Assembly: GCA_947243795.1 (NCBI GenBank)
Contig: OX365943.1
Coordinates: forward strand, 248,001 to 312,000
From: Saccharomyces uvarum
Taxonomy: Eukaryota > Ascomycota > Saccharomycetes > Saccharomycetales > Saccharomycetaceae
DNA length: 64,000 nt
Reading direction: 5' to 3'
In this document: in pieces, positions 53,796 through 63,960 of the stretch
How the letters are laid out: every line of letters begins with the position of its first letter
How positions within the stretch are numbered: position 1 is the stretch's first letter
Position numbers and translations under genes: made by a program
Notes under the pieces: generated by a model
What the model saw: the letters and a program-made list of their open reading frames with translations, nothing else
What the model was told of the DNA's origin: nothing
The model's database searches: none

Positions 53796-54287
53796 TTAAA
53801 AAAAAACGAAAACAACTCAAAGCAAAATAAGGTCAGGTCTTGACGGGCTTGGATCAAACTTGTGCAAGCATGGACACTTCTCCTCATTAATATTGTTGTA
53901 CTTCCCTTCCCCCTTAACTTTAATCTAGCATTTCCCTTTTTATCCTTTTCATGCATATCTTCCTAGATATTTTTATAGGGCGAAAACGAAACAGGCGTGC
54001 TTGTTTCTCCACCTACTGCACCCTTTCTCAAGATATCTCTAACATTTATTCCTATGCGTGGTATATAGCATATACTAATATATAAATATTCTTTAGTTGT
54101 AAAAAAACTGTTATAGTTAACACTATTTTGCACTACACCAACCAATCCAAACTTCTTCTTCTTTTATTTTCCAAGCTTTATCTTGTGCAGGCGTGTAAGG
54201 GATGATCTAGAGATTAAAGAAGAGCACTTGTTTTTCAAGGATATATAAAACGTAGACGTAGACGTAGACGAAGACGAGGCCAGGCCG
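53796..54287. other. ISU1-ODC1 convergent intergenic region
   Basis: A 492-bp gap with 3' signals for both genes, including TATATA-like tracts at 54060-54085. A six-base tandem repeat lies near ODC1. No gene is seen. Confidence 0.55.
54252..54275 (+). repeat. GTAGAC hexamer repeat
   Basis: Three perfect GTAGAC units followed by one variant GAAGAC, in the 3' flank of ODC1. Confidence 0.85.
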
Positions 54288-55217
54288 TCAATTCTTACCG
54301 TACTTGGCTTCTCTAAAGAAATCCATGACATTGGTGAAGACCACCAACAGCAACCCACCACCGGGGGCAAGTCTCATGACTTTTGGCGCAAACCCCTTAT
54401 ATAATGCCTTGAACCCTTCTTCGCGGTATACTAAAAACACCGAGGGTAGGGACCAGTTGTATTTCCTCAAGGGCCCGGAGCTTCTCTGGATTCTCGATTT
54501 CACCACATCAAACGGCGTGTTCAATAGACACCCGACAGTGCCACCAATGGCACCAGCGATCATGTCGTTTCTTGTCTTCTCCGTGTTTGTCTTAGCCGCC
54601 GGCAGGATCTTTCGGACCTGGAATATGATACCGAAATAGCCGGCGTTCCAAAGAACGTGCCTCCAGATGGTGGCCTCCAACCCATTGAAAAGCGACAGGA
54701 TGCCCCCCTTCACCACACAGTTCTTTACCACTTCAATGGGTGTCTTGAACGGCGAATTCACATCCTGCAACCTAATCTTCACCAATTCAAAGGGCGCCAC
54801 GATAAACGCTTCCACGGCGCCCGCAGACGCACCGCTACATATAGCAATTTTTTGAGTCATTTCCCCATTGGGCGTGGGGAAAAGCTTCTTATAAAACGTT
54901 TGGAATGTATCATTTCCCGAGAACTTGATGGCTCGCTTCGGAGCTTCCATCAATATAGGCGACGTGATACCTTTGTATAGACGTGAGAACCCCTCCTTCT
55001 TGACGATTTTGGTCAAACAGTCCATCACACCCGTGTAATGCTCTCCGACAGCCTTCACGGCAGCCACACCGGGCTTGCTTGTAGTAGTGACTTGCAATTG
55101 CATTCTTGTCTTCACCACGTCCAGCGGGTACATTACCAGTAGTTCCGAAACACCGGCAATAGCGCCGGCTGTGAACTGGTATATGAACGGCAAAGGTCTG
55201 TTATCTACGGCGGACAT
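54288..55217 (-). CDS. ODC1: Odc1, mitochondrial 2-oxodicarboxylate carrier
   Basis: A 309-residue mitochondrial carrier (recalled length 310). The three repeats carry the signatures PLDVVKTRMQ (31-40), PFELVKIRLQ and PFDVVKSRIQ. Six transmembrane helices are expected. It exchanges 2-oxoadipate and 2-oxoglutarate across the inner membrane, feeding lysine and glutamate synthesis; Odc2 is the paralogue. Strong conservation of the signature triplets supports a working carrier. Confidence 0.95.
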   Translation of the reverse strand: MSAVDNRPLPFIYQFTAGAIAGVSELLVMYPLDVVKTRMQLQVTTTSKPGVAAVKAVGEHYTGVMDCLTKIVKKEGFSRLYKGITSPILMEAPKRAIKFSGNDTFQTFYKKLFPTPNGEMTQKIAICSGASAGAVEAFIVAPFELVKIRLQDVNSPFKTPIEVVKNCVVKGGILSLFNGLEATIWRHVLWNAGYFGIIFQVRKILPAAKTNTEKTRNDMIAGAIGGTVGCLLNTPFDVVKSRIQRSSGPLRKYNWSLPSVFLVYREEGFKALYKGFAPKVMRLAPGGGLLLVVFTNVMDFFREAKYGKN

Positions 55218-55597
55218 CTTACGGCTCTTTTCGATTTTACTCTTACTACAGCTCTAAATACCATTCTCAAGTGTGGTAAATCCCCCCAAAACGACTGATA
55301 TATATCTCCTCGGCGATCTCCCCGAGAATCTGCCCTTTACCAAATCAGATCCAGCGAGTTCGCAATTTTTTTTTCCCTGTCTCTATCGCCGCACCATGGG
55401 AAAGATCCTGGGGTAATGGTGAAAATATTAATGAAAAAAGCAACAATATCCATCGGAAAAGTACTTAAAAACGCTAGTAATGGTATGGTCTCGTTTGGAT
55501 CACCGCTCGGGCTAGCGGCCTGCAGGAAAGGTAAGCCGGTCGCCCATTTTTTTCGATAGCACTTGGAACGCCAATTGCTACTATGTATTACGTATGC
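55218..55597. other. RDS2-ODC1 intergenic region
   Basis: A 380-bp gap with the ODC1 promoter (TATA-like TGATATATATC near 55296) and RDS2 3' flank. No clear factor site or gene is seen. Confidence 0.5.
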
Positions 55598-56956
55598 CTA
55601 TGATAAAGGGATGAAGTTCCCTACAATGCAAATCGGGATGTTGTATCTATCCCTTCTGATGGTGAAACTAAAACAACATGGTCGTTTACGGATCCCGTCC
55701 TTGGTCCGTAGACTACAGCTTGTCAGGACGGCCTTCTGGCCCTTATCGAACGCAATGGACCCGTATTTTTCCCAAAAGTTTACCGCGCTTTCCTCTGTCA
55801 TCAACTCGTAGATCGCTAATTTCCCATCGCGTAGATCGTCCACGGTACAATCGACCAAGGAGGCAAACTCTTTGTTAGCCCTGTAGATTTCCCCCGTACG
55901 TCTGCACAGACAAGCGGGCATGCTCATCGAGGTGAAAACACGATCGTATGACAATAGCATCCTTTCAAAACTCTCCTCCACGAGTACTAGATCTACATCC
56001 TTCAACGAACGCGCAATGGTTCTGAACGCTGGTCTGATCGTGGACAGGGGTTTCAGAATCCGCTGCTTGGAAGATTGGTTCATGTATTTGTCCATGTAAT
56101 CTTGTAACCTAGCGTACCCCTTGGCATAATTGTAAGGCTTCAACAATCCTGCCTCTAGTTTAGCGTTTATGACTAATTTCAACCGATCTTCCGGTGTCAT
56201 TTCTGTGGATGGATCTGCTGCTGTTAGGAAAAACTGTTCCTTAGGCGTTGGAGCGCTTTCTTGGTTCGGGTCGGCTTTGAACTGATCGTTAGATGCTTCC
56301 TTAGGCTCGTCTTGTCCATCCGTCTTTGAAACGTCATTAAAAGACGCTGGAATTATATCCGGAGCACTCTGTTCTTGGCCCACCACTTCGCTTCCATTTC
56401 TATGGTTATCATTTTGATATTCTAATGGAGATTGGGTGCTTTGTGATCCATTTTCTAAATGAATATTACTCGTGCTACCAGAGCTTAAGCCTGAATGGGC
56501 CAACAGAGGGTTTTCTAGCATCGAAAGAAACTCATTCAAAGAACTGAATTCCGAGCCAACATTCTCTGATACAAATATAGGCTGTTGTGGAAGTAATAAA
56601 CTGGTTGTATCGTTTACAAGAGTGGAGTCTAGTTTTGATGACTGTTTCTCGCAATATTTGGGGCTGCCAGTATTTGCCGATCCATTCGGATTGTTTTGAG
56701 AATCAAACATATTCCCATTGTTAGCCCTACTTGCATATGTTTCTGGTGCTATACAATTCTCCTCTGGTGAATTTTCTTGTTGTGATGCTCTTTCATTTGT
56801 AACCGGTATATCATCTTCCTTACACAAATGTGCAATGTCCCTCTTGATACATCGAGAACACGGCCGCTGTTTATCACACACGACGTGCGATCGCTTACAA
56901 AATAGACATGTTTTGAAAGCTTTACTAGCTCGCTTTACCCCGCTATTCTCTGACAT
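55598..56956 (-). CDS. RDS2: Rds2, Zn2Cys6 regulator of gluconeogenesis
   Basis: A 452-residue transcription factor (recalled length 446). The Zn2Cys6 cluster uses C17, C20, C27, C33, C36 and C45 with normal spacing. A long disordered Ser/Asn/Gln-rich region follows. The C-terminal third holds a PAS-like domain (SMPACLCRRTGEIYRANKEF, then a block around DLRDGKLAIYELM). In S. cerevisiae Rds2, with Ert1, activates gluconeogenic genes such as PCK1 and FBP1 on non-fermentable carbon and is phosphorylated through Snf1. It shares a divergent promoter with COX11. Confidence 0.95.
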   Translation of the reverse strand: MSENSGVKRASKAFKTCLFCKRSHVVCDKQRPCSRCIKRDIAHLCKEDDIPVTNERASQQENSPEENCIAPETYASRANNGNMFDSQNNPNGSANTGSPKYCEKQSSKLDSTLVNDTTSLLLPQQPIFVSENVGSEFSSLNEFLSMLENPLLAHSGLSSGSTSNIHLENGSQSTQSPLEYQNDNHRNGSEVVGQEQSAPDIIPASFNDVSKTDGQDEPKEASNDQFKADPNQESAPTPKEQFFLTAADPSTEMTPEDRLKLVINAKLEAGLLKPYNYAKGYARLQDYMDKYMNQSSKQRILKPLSTIRPAFRTIARSLKDVDLVLVEESFERMLLSYDRVFTSMSMPACLCRRTGEIYRANKEFASLVDCTVDDLRDGKLAIYELMTEESAVNFWEKYGSIAFDKGQKAVLTSCSLRTKDGIRKRPCCFSFTIRRDRYNIPICIVGNFIPLS

Positions 56957-57432
56957 TATTTGACAATATATAAAGCTATATATATTGTGTCTTGATGAAA
57001 ATTCCTGGACTCTAAATTTACTGCTAAAGGAAACTTTTCATATAACTTACTCTTTTCCTCCATCTCAAAGGCACTCATCCTTATTCTTGGTATTCAAGTA
57101 TTTTCATTTTCTTCATCTTTTTTTAATCTTTTTTTACCACAACAAAGTATTATGATCTCCAATCTAAGGAGCGGATCTGTAGAAAAACTGCATAAACCAT
57201 TAAAAAAAAACCCTCCCCTCATAGGGAAATGGATGCTCTTTAGCAAGTAAAAATATGATACAGCTGTGAAGAGAAGACAACAAAGAACAGTAGAGTTTCC
57301 ATAGGTGTAGCTAACATTCGAGTACGATCTTCGAAGCAATATTTCTTGTTCCACTGATATACACGTTAATAAAGATAGGACCTCAGCGTACAGATTAACC
57401 ACACCTCTGTGAGAGCGAAATAGCATACTATT
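56957..57432. other. RDS2-COX11 divergent promoter
   Basis: A 476-bp region between the two starts. TATA-like TATATATTG lies near RDS2 at 56978-56988, and an A run sits at 57200-57210. I find no clear HAP or Rds2 site. The 110-codon minus-strand ORF inside lacks support. Confidence 0.5.
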
Positions 57433-58326
57433 ATGATAAGATTCTGCCCCGTTTCTAACCTTACTCGTCCATTGATCAGAAACTTTGTCGCATCAAGCTC
57501 TCAGTTTATACCACATACACTTGCTTTAAGGCGGGTCCTTTCAAGAAATGTACTAGCGAGAAGTTATTCGATAGAAAGTGAAAAGCCAACACCTTCATTC
57601 GATATTTCAAAACTTACAAGAAATGAAATCAAACAATTACGAGACTTGAAAAGAGCAAGGGAAAGAAAATATAAAGATCGTACAGTGGCGTTTTATTTTA
57701 GCAGTATAGCGATACTCTTCTTAGGTTTGGCATACGCAGCAGTGCCATTGTACAGGGCCATCTGTGCCCGTACCGGTTTCGGTGGTACTCCCATAACAGA
57801 TAGAAGAAAATTCACCGACGATAAATTGATTCCTGTAGATACTGAAAAGAGAATCCGTATTTCGTTCACCAGTGAAGTATCACAAATTCTGCCCTGGAAG
57901 TTTGTTCCTCAGCAACGTGAGGTTTACGTTTTACCTGGTGAAACAGCTCTAGCATTTTATAAAGCAAAGAATAAAAGTAATAAAGATATTATTGGTATGG
58001 CTACCTATAGTATAGCGCCTGGCGAGGCGGCCCAGTACTTCAATAAAATCCAATGTTTTTGCTTCGAAGAACAAAAACTAGCTGCTGGCGAAGAAATCGA
58101 TATGCCTGTCTTTTTCTTTATCGATCCAGATTTTGCTAGTGATCCAGCTATGAGAAATATCGATGACATTATATTACATTACACATTCTTCAGAGCACAT
58201 TATGGTGATGGATCAGCTGTAAGTGACTCAAAAAAGGACCTGGAGATGAACTCCGACGAAAAAGCCGCATCTTTAGCCAATGCAGCTATCCTGTCCCCAG
58301 AAGTTATGGACACAAGGAAAGACTAA
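57433..58326 (+). CDS. COX11: Cox11, copper chaperone for cytochrome c oxidase
   Basis: A 297-residue protein (recalled length 300). A basic presequence covers about residues 1-45, one transmembrane helix lies at about 85-106 (VAFYFSSIAILFLGLAYAAV), and the C-terminal domain faces the intermembrane space. The copper ligands are C208 and C210 in CFCF, with conserved C111 after the helix. Cox11 inserts copper into the CuB site of Cox1. The C-terminal 40 residues after HYTFFRAHYGDG are variable. Fully intact. Confidence 0.96.
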   Translation: MIRFCPVSNLTRPLIRNFVASSSQFIPHTLALRRVLSRNVLARSYSIESEKPTPSFDISKLTRNEIKQLRDLKRARERKYKDRTVAFYFSSIAILFLGLAYAAVPLYRAICARTGFGGTPITDRRKFTDDKLIPVDTEKRIRISFTSEVSQILPWKFVPQQREVYVLPGETALAFYKAKNKSNKDIIGMATYSIAPGEAAQYFNKIQCFCFEEQKLAAGEEIDMPVFFFIDPDFASDPAMRNIDDIILHYTFFRAHYGDGSAVSDSKKDLEMNSDEKAASLANAAILSPEVMDTRKD

Positions 58327-58827
58327 GCTAAAACAACTGTAAATACAAAAGTATACAATACACACATATATATCATTGTACTTTGAAAATAAAAAATGGG
58401 AATGATGTAAAATGAAGTCATTTGGAACATATACTCCAGCATCCATACTTTTTTGAAAGTCATTGAACAGTTGCTAGCGTATCGGCGACAGTAATGAAGT
58501 TGTTCAGTTCAGATGAAATGGGAGGTTTTGGACGGCTTTCTATAACACCCAAACATTACTAAAACACCCATAAAACGGAAATTTTGAAAATATTCTTTTT
58601 TTATTTTATTTTTTTGGCAGCCTTTTGATCGTGAGATATTCCGCATCCGAAAATTTCAGAGCACTTCACTTTGGCATCGCAAATCCCAATAATTGCTAAA
58701 TTGCTCTGAAAAAAATAAATAGAAAGGTTGTAGACATAGCCAACATGATATATCTTAGAAGCCTTGCTCATCTTGATTTTCTATTAAACTTCAAAAGTTA
58801 AAAAAATCGTCACAAATCTCAGCAACA
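58327..58827. other. COX11-RPL5 intergenic region
   Basis: A 501-bp gap with COX11 3' signals (TATATATC at 58366-58373) and the RPL5 promoter. Two Rap1-type sites are followed by a T-rich tract (58596-58616). No gene is seen. Confidence 0.6.
58546..58577 (+). promoter_or_regulatory. Pair of Rap1 sites of RPL5
   Basis: ACACCCAAACATT (58546-58558) and ACACCCATAAAAC (58565-58577) in the same orientation, about 250-280 bp upstream, then poly(T): the usual ribosomal protein promoter plan. Confidence 0.75.
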
Positions 58828-59721
58828 ATGGTATTCCAAAAAGACGCTAAGTCCTCTGCTTACTCATCTCGTTTCCAAACTCCTTTCAGGAGAAGAAGAG
58901 AAGGTAAGACCGATTACTACCAAAGAAAGAGATTGGTCTGCCAACACAAGGCCAAGTACAACACTCCAAAGTACAGATTAGTCGTCAGATTCACCAACAA
59001 GGATATCATCTGTCAAATCGTCTCTTCCACTATTACCGGTGACATTGTCTTAGCTGCTGCTTACTCCCATGAATTACCAAGATACGGTATTACCCATGGT
59101 TTGACTAACTGGGCTGCTTCTTACGCTACTGGTTTGTTGATCGCCAGAAGAGCCTTGCAAAAGTTGGGTTTGGACGAAACCTACAAGGGTGTCGAAGAAG
59201 TTGAAGGTGAATACGAATTGACCGAAGCTGTCGAAGATGGTCCACGTCCATTCAAGGTTTTCTTGGATATTGGTTTGCAAAGAACCACCACTGGTGCCAG
59301 AATCTTTGGTGCTCTAAAGGGTGCTTCTGACGGTGGTTTGTACGTTCCTCACTCCGAAAACAGATTCCCAGGTTGGGATTTCGAAACCGAAGAAATTGAC
59401 CCAGAATTATTGAGATCTTACATCTTCGGTGGTCACGTTTCCCAATACATGGAAGAATTGGCTGACGATGATGAAGAAAGATTCTCTGAATTATTCAAGG
59501 GATACTTGGCTGACGACATTGATGCCGACTCTTTGGAAGACATCTACACCTCTGCTCACGAAGCTATCAGAGCTGACCCAGCTTTCAAGCCAACTGAAAA
59601 GAAATTCACCAAGGAACAATACGCTGCTGAATCTAAGAAGTACAGACAAACCAAGTTGTCCAAAGAAGAAAGAGTTGCTCGTGTTGCTGCCAAGATCGCT
59701 GCTTTGGCTGGCCAACAATAA
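58828..59721 (+). CDS. RPL5: Ribosomal protein uL18 (L5)
   Basis: A 297-residue protein of exactly the length of S. cerevisiae Rpl5. Recognisable blocks are FQTPFRRRREGKTDYYQRK at 14-32, the 5S rRNA-binding core, and a Lys/Glu-rich C-terminal helix ending AAKIAALAGQQ. Codon bias is extreme. Rpl5, Rpl11 and 5S rRNA enter pre-60S as one particle with Rpf2-Rrs1, chaperoned by Syo1. It is single-copy in S. cerevisiae and intronless here too. Confidence 0.97.
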   Translation: MVFQKDAKSSAYSSRFQTPFRRRREGKTDYYQRKRLVCQHKAKYNTPKYRLVVRFTNKDIICQIVSSTITGDIVLAAAYSHELPRYGITHGLTNWAASYATGLLIARRALQKLGLDETYKGVEEVEGEYELTEAVEDGPRPFKVFLDIGLQRTTTGARIFGALKGASDGGLYVPHSENRFPGWDFETEEIDPELLRSYIFGGHVSQYMEELADDDEERFSELFKGYLADDIDADSLEDIYTSAHEAIRADPAFKPTEKKFTKEQYAAESKKYRQTKLSKEERVARVAAKIAALAGQQ

Positions 59722-60109
59722 ATTATGGATATATAACGTCATTTAAGATTCTTTAGCTTAAATTCACCCTCTTATATAACTATTCATTTTTAATTGTTAG
59801 CTCATTTAGACTATCTACTTCCAATTCTTTCTTTATTGAAAATCAAGATGTATATCATTTTCATGCTTCCCTATTTCCTGTCATTGAGAAATTACAAATT
59901 GGATGAATAACAAAAAAAACGACAGAAAAGTAAAAATTAAAAAAAAACCACAAAAAAAATAAAATTTATAAATATTGTTATCTCCTCTGGTATTTTTGTT
60001 ACTTTGTATACTAAACCTCTAAGACTTTTCTTCTTTCGAATCACCCTCTTTTAGATAAATATCATAGGTAATTCACTAAACAGTTACAAAAGACCACAAG
60101 ATATTATCA
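59722..60109. other. RPL5-SPO19 intergenic region
   Basis: A 388-bp gap. RPL5 3' signals are near 59730-59780 (TATATAAC). A CACAAAA core (59949-59955) at about 155 bp before SPO19 resembles the Ndt80 middle sporulation element, fitting a meiotic gene, but it sits in A-rich sequence. Confidence 0.5.
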
Positions 60110-60781
60110 ATGAGGAAACAAATATTAATGGTTGCAGTTCAAAGTATTTTATGTTCTACTGTTTTTGGTGAACGAACCAACGTGGGGCTTTCCACTGAAG
60201 AACTGGGTGGTGACTCAGTTGTGTACTTTGACGAGGACCCCGTTGTGGTAAAAATCGACACGAAATCCATAAACCAAAAGGCTCTGGAACAGTTGGCAAC
60301 TACGAGAAACGTTGTCCTTACTGATTTGCCTGAAACCCTTGAGTTTATAGACTTCAATGAGTACGCAAAAATGAAAGCGAAATCCGACATGTTATTAGAG
60401 TATATTAACGAATACGAATTCGATGATTTTGAAGAAAGTTCCGTAGGCGGTGTTGATGAAGAGGAAGAAGAAGATTTGATCTACGATTTTAATATTCAAG
60501 CAAAGGACATGGACAAAATTAATGCCAATGTTTATGAAGTTGTTAAAGAAAAAGAAGTTATTAACACCTATGATAAAAATCTCACTAACTCAACCACGAT
60601 AGAGTCATCTACTACTATTGGTCCTTTCAAAACATCTCACTCTTACTCCGCTACTTTTACTCCCTATTCGAATGCTTCAATAGCGGGTGGGGATTACGAT
60701 AATGGGAGCTCCTTCTTAACTCCAACAACACTAGTTTTGGCCGTATTGCTAACCATTTTGTTATTTATACAGACCTACTAA
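60110..60781 (+). CDS. SPO19: Spo19, meiosis-specific GPI protein
   Basis: A 223-residue protein of the length recalled for S. cerevisiae Spo19. The signal peptide is residues 1 to about 20 (MRKQILMVAVQSILCSTVFG). An acidic mid-region follows (EEEEEDLIYDFN), then a Ser/Thr-rich stretch with N-glycosylation sequons. The hydrophobic C-terminus (TLVLAVLLTILLFIQTY) preceded by small residues is a GPI-attachment signal. In S. cerevisiae it is a prospore/spore-wall protein found as a multicopy suppressor of spo1. Regulation by Ndt80 is inferred from the family and a possible promoter element. Confidence 0.93.
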   Translation: MRKQILMVAVQSILCSTVFGERTNVGLSTEELGGDSVVYFDEDPVVVKIDTKSINQKALEQLATTRNVVLTDLPETLEFIDFNEYAKMKAKSDMLLEYINEYEFDDFEESSVGGVDEEEEEDLIYDFNIQAKDMDKINANVYEVVKEKEVINTYDKNLTNSTTIESSTTIGPFKTSHSYSATFTPYSNASIAGGDYDNGSSFLTPTTLVLAVLLTILLFIQTY

Positions 60782-60854
60782 ATAGATTGCTTCTACTTAA
60801 ATAATAAATGATTTGCTAATATTTTTGATTTATTTACTGTCACCTCCTAAATGG

Positions 60855-60868
60855 ATCACTTTAGACGA
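60855..60868 (+). promoter_or_regulatory. Abf1 site of TAF14
   Basis: ATCACTTTAGACGA fits RTCAYTNNNNACGW fully, about 150 bp upstream of the TAF14 start. Confidence 0.65.
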
Positions 60869-61015
60869 CCATGTTTTTTTGGCGAACGACTAGCGAGAAC
60901 AACTGAAATTTAAAGATGTTGCAGTATTACACGCAAAGTGTTCGGTAAAAAACAACAAAGACAATAGCTTTCTTCTTTTACTTACCTCAAAGCCGACTAA
61001 TATAATACATTAATC

Positions 61016-61870
61016 ATGGTAGCAGTATGTTTATTAATTTTTTAAAATGATCTCCCCTCTCTCCCTTTTGGTTTGCTAAGAAAGATAACATACTAACTCA
61101 TATTCTAAATTTCAAATGTTTTTTCATGATTTAATACTCAACAGACAGTAAAGAGAACTATCCGTATAAAGACTCAGCAACATATCTTGCCAGATGTTAC
61201 ACCCGTAGAAAATTTCCCCGTTCGCCAATGGAGTATAGAAATTGTATTATTAAATGATGAAGGTAAAGAAATTCCAGCGACAATTTTCGACAAAGTTGTT
61301 TACCACCTACACCCAACTTTCGCTAATCCTAATAGAACATTCACTGATCCTCCGTTCAGGATCGAGGAACAAGGCTGGGGTGGTTTCCCATTAGATATAA
61401 GCGTTTTCCTTTTGGAAAAAGCAGGTGAACGTAAGGTACCACATGATTTAAACTTTCTTCAAGAAAGTTATGAAGTTGAACACGTTATTCAAATTCCTCT
61501 CAATAAACCAATTTTAACTGAAGAACTTGCGAAAAGCGGGTCTGTTGAAGAAACTACAGCCAATACCAGCACGATTGGGAAAAGAAAGACCACTACAAGT
61601 ACAACCGCTGAGCCAAAGGCCAAGAAAGCCAAAACAGGTAGCGCATCTACTGTGAAGGGCAGCGTAGACTTAGAGAAACTGGCATTTGGATTGACTAAGC
61701 TAAACGAAGACGATTTAGTTGGTGTCGTTCAAATGGTCACTGACAATAAGACGCCTGAGATGAACGTGACGAATAATGTTGAAGAAGGTGAGTTTATAAT
61801 CGATTTGTATAGTTTGCCTGAAGGATTATTGAAAAGTTTATGGGACTACGTTAAGAAAAATACTGAGTAA
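61016..61870 (+). CDS. TAF14: Taf14, YEATS-domain subunit of several chromatin and transcription complexes (spliced)
   Basis: The coding sequence is join(61016..61024, 61145..61870). Exon 1 is three codons (MVA); the donor is GTATGT at 61025, the branch site TACTAAC at 61091-61097 and the acceptor CAACAG ends at 61144, giving a 120-nt intron. The joined protein has 244 residues, the length of S. cerevisiae Taf14. The N-terminal YEATS domain (about 8-130) includes HPTFANPNRTFTDPPF and EQGWGGFPLDI and reads acylated H3K9. The C-terminal extra-terminal helix bundle binds partners in TFIID, TFIIF, SWI/SNF, INO80 and NuA3. Confidence 0.97.
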
Positions 61871-62265
61871 AAAAAAAGTAGAAAGATGTTAAGATCAATA
61901 GTGCGCGCTTTTATATTTGTATAAATAAAATAAACTGTGATTTTTTTTTTGTTTTCCACAATTCGTATTCTAAAAACTATGAAAACATATCAAACACATA
62001 TACTACAAGTTTATCTTGAATTTTATATAATTATACAACGATATCCTAAGTTTAAAAGAAGAGAAAACAACCACATACATACACAAATGTAATAGAAAAA
62101 GAAAGGGGATGAAAATAGAAAGAGTACAGGTTAAAACAACCGGTTGAGAGAATAACAAGGCACGTAAATATATTTCGGATAACCCGACATGCTAAGTTAA
62201 GGGCCTATAGGTGAGTTTTGGAAGGAAGGGTTTCATGGAGTTTGAATCATTTGCACATAGACGTG
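61871..62265. other. TAF14-TBF1 convergent intergenic region
   Basis: A 395-bp A/T-rich gap with 3'-end signals of both genes (TATATTTGTATAAATAA near 61912 and TTATATAATTATAC near 62020). No gene is seen. Confidence 0.55.
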
Positions 62266-63960
62266 TTACATCCCATCTTCTAAATGAGGATCAAATCCAG
62301 TATTGTCTGATGTGCTGGTTCCGAAAAGCCCATTAGACGGCATGTTATCGTTACTTTGACCATGAGAATCATCTTGGTGAGACTGAGTATCATCGTTATT
62401 AGTGGAAGCACCCGAAGATGAGGGGCGTTGAGAAAGATTTTGTTCCATGATAGTAGATGAGTTTGGAGATTGCGAGAATTTCTTCTTTGCTTTGTAGATT
62501 TTTTCCAAATTACCCGTGACTTTTATTAAGTAGTCCGGGAGCGGTTTACCGCTCTTCAAGTATTGCAGTTTCCAATTACGAGCTTTATCCTTCAATTGGA
62601 CTTGGGTTCTGTTCTTCAAATTCTCAGTAATCTTACCACCGGGACCGTATAAATCCAGGATCTTGGACCATGATGGACCGACTTCTTTAAGACCTTCCAC
62701 AAGCGCCTCTTCTTCCTCTTTGGACCAGGTTCTCTTTGCCTTTGGTTTCCTTAGTCCGATACTACCATTATTGTTGCCAGTGTTACTGTTGCTGTGAGCG
62801 GAGTTGGGGCCTGAGCCGCTATTGCTCATCGAAGCCGCAACGGCGGCGTCCACGATAGATTGTGTGATGGTGGGATTTTTAGAGGTTGCATCGGTAGAAG
62901 ATGTTTGATTGTCAAAATGACTGGGGCGGGCAGAAGACAAAAATGCAGACGCACCGTTCGGCTGGTTCTGGTCGTCCATAAATTCTAGAGTCTTGGCTCC
63001 CGTGGAGAAAAGCACTTGAGGGTCGAACTCGTTAGAGTCAAATTCATAAAGTGGCGATTTTCCGCGGCCTTTTCTGCCCCAAATGATGAGACCCATATTC
63101 TTATTACAGTAGTCTAGCAGTTCTCTTATGAATTGAGCCCATTCGTAGCTTTGAGTCAAAGAGTTGAAATCCTGAACAATCTTCAGGTTTTCTCTACGAC
63201 GATCACACCTTTCGACAAAGTCCTTCTCCGATGGAGTTAAAAGCGTGATGTCGCCAGAATCTCCAGTTCTTCTTCGCACGAGAATATCGGCCAAGTTAGA
63301 TGGGAAGATTAAGTCCAGTAGTTCTTGCTTTTTCTCAAGGGATATTTCGTTTGCCTCGTCCTGGAACTCTTTCAACCCGGCAATATAAGCCTGTGTTTTC
63401 AGATCGAGGTACAGGATGGCCTGCGATTTCAGGAACTTCCCGCTTTGCTCCAGCGAACTGTTACCCACGGTGTTTGTGTTCGGGCAGAATATGTCGAGGA
63501 AAATCGACTGCAGCAGCTCGAATCCGTAGTTAAGACAGTTTAGCGATGTCAATAGGAAAGTCAGCAGGTTGGCCTTTCTAATGGTGGTGATGATAAAGGC
63601 CTCGTGGCCTCTTAGTATGAGGGGAGGGGGAGAGTTGGGGAACCACAAACCGGGCGCCACGTCGTGCACGGAAAGCAAGGGAGACCTGGTGTGGTAGATC
63701 ATTCTAATCTGCTTGAAAAGCTTGACCAACGTTTGAAATATTTCTGTTTCACCAGAGCTCAGGAAGGCGGTCTGGTCGGTCAGGACGGCGATGATGTTGG
63801 GGGAGTTAGCGTTCAGAATTAGAAACCGCAACAGCTGCGTGGATATGTTGTCCAACAGGCAGAGTGAGCATATGGTCAGTCTAGTTCTCGCGGGCAGGCT
63901 TTGGATGATGTCGTTGAAGCGGTTCATGCTTTCATTGTTATTGGGCAGTTGCGAGTCCAT
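62266..63960 (-). CDS. TBF1: Tbf1, telobox-binding general regulatory factor
   Basis: A 564-residue protein read from the ATG at 63960 (recalled S. cerevisiae length 562); the frame continues upstream to the window end without another ATG. The N-terminal 300 residues form the TRF-homology-like dimerisation domain. The Myb-type domain spans about 405-470 (KRTWSKEEEEALVEGL, W412; then NRTQVQLKDKARNWK) and binds TTAGGG repeats. Ser/Asn-rich linkers flank it. Tbf1 binds subtelomeric repeats and promoters of snoRNA genes and ribosomal regulators. Teloboxes occur in this window upstream of U3 and KIP2. Confidence 0.96.
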   Translation of the reverse strand: MDSQLPNNNESMNRFNDIIQSLPARTRLTICSLCLLDNISTQLLRFLILNANSPNIIAVLTDQTAFLSSGETEIFQTLVKLFKQIRMIYHTRSPLLSVHDVAPGLWFPNSPPPLILRGHEAFIITTIRKANLLTFLLTSLNCLNYGFELLQSIFLDIFCPNTNTVGNSSLEQSGKFLKSQAILYLDLKTQAYIAGLKEFQDEANEISLEKKQELLDLIFPSNLADILVRRRTGDSGDITLLTPSEKDFVERCDRRRENLKIVQDFNSLTQSYEWAQFIRELLDYCNKNMGLIIWGRKGRGKSPLYEFDSNEFDPQVLFSTGAKTLEFMDDQNQPNGASAFLSSARPSHFDNQTSSTDATSKNPTITQSIVDAAVAASMSNSGSGPNSAHSNSNTGNNNGSIGLRKPKAKRTWSKEEEEALVEGLKEVGPSWSKILDLYGPGGKITENLKNRTQVQLKDKARNWKLQYLKSGKPLPDYLIKVTGNLEKIYKAKKKFSQSPNSSTIMEQNLSQRPSSSGASTNNDDTQSHQDDSHGQSNDNMPSNGLFGTSTSDNTGFDPHLEDGM

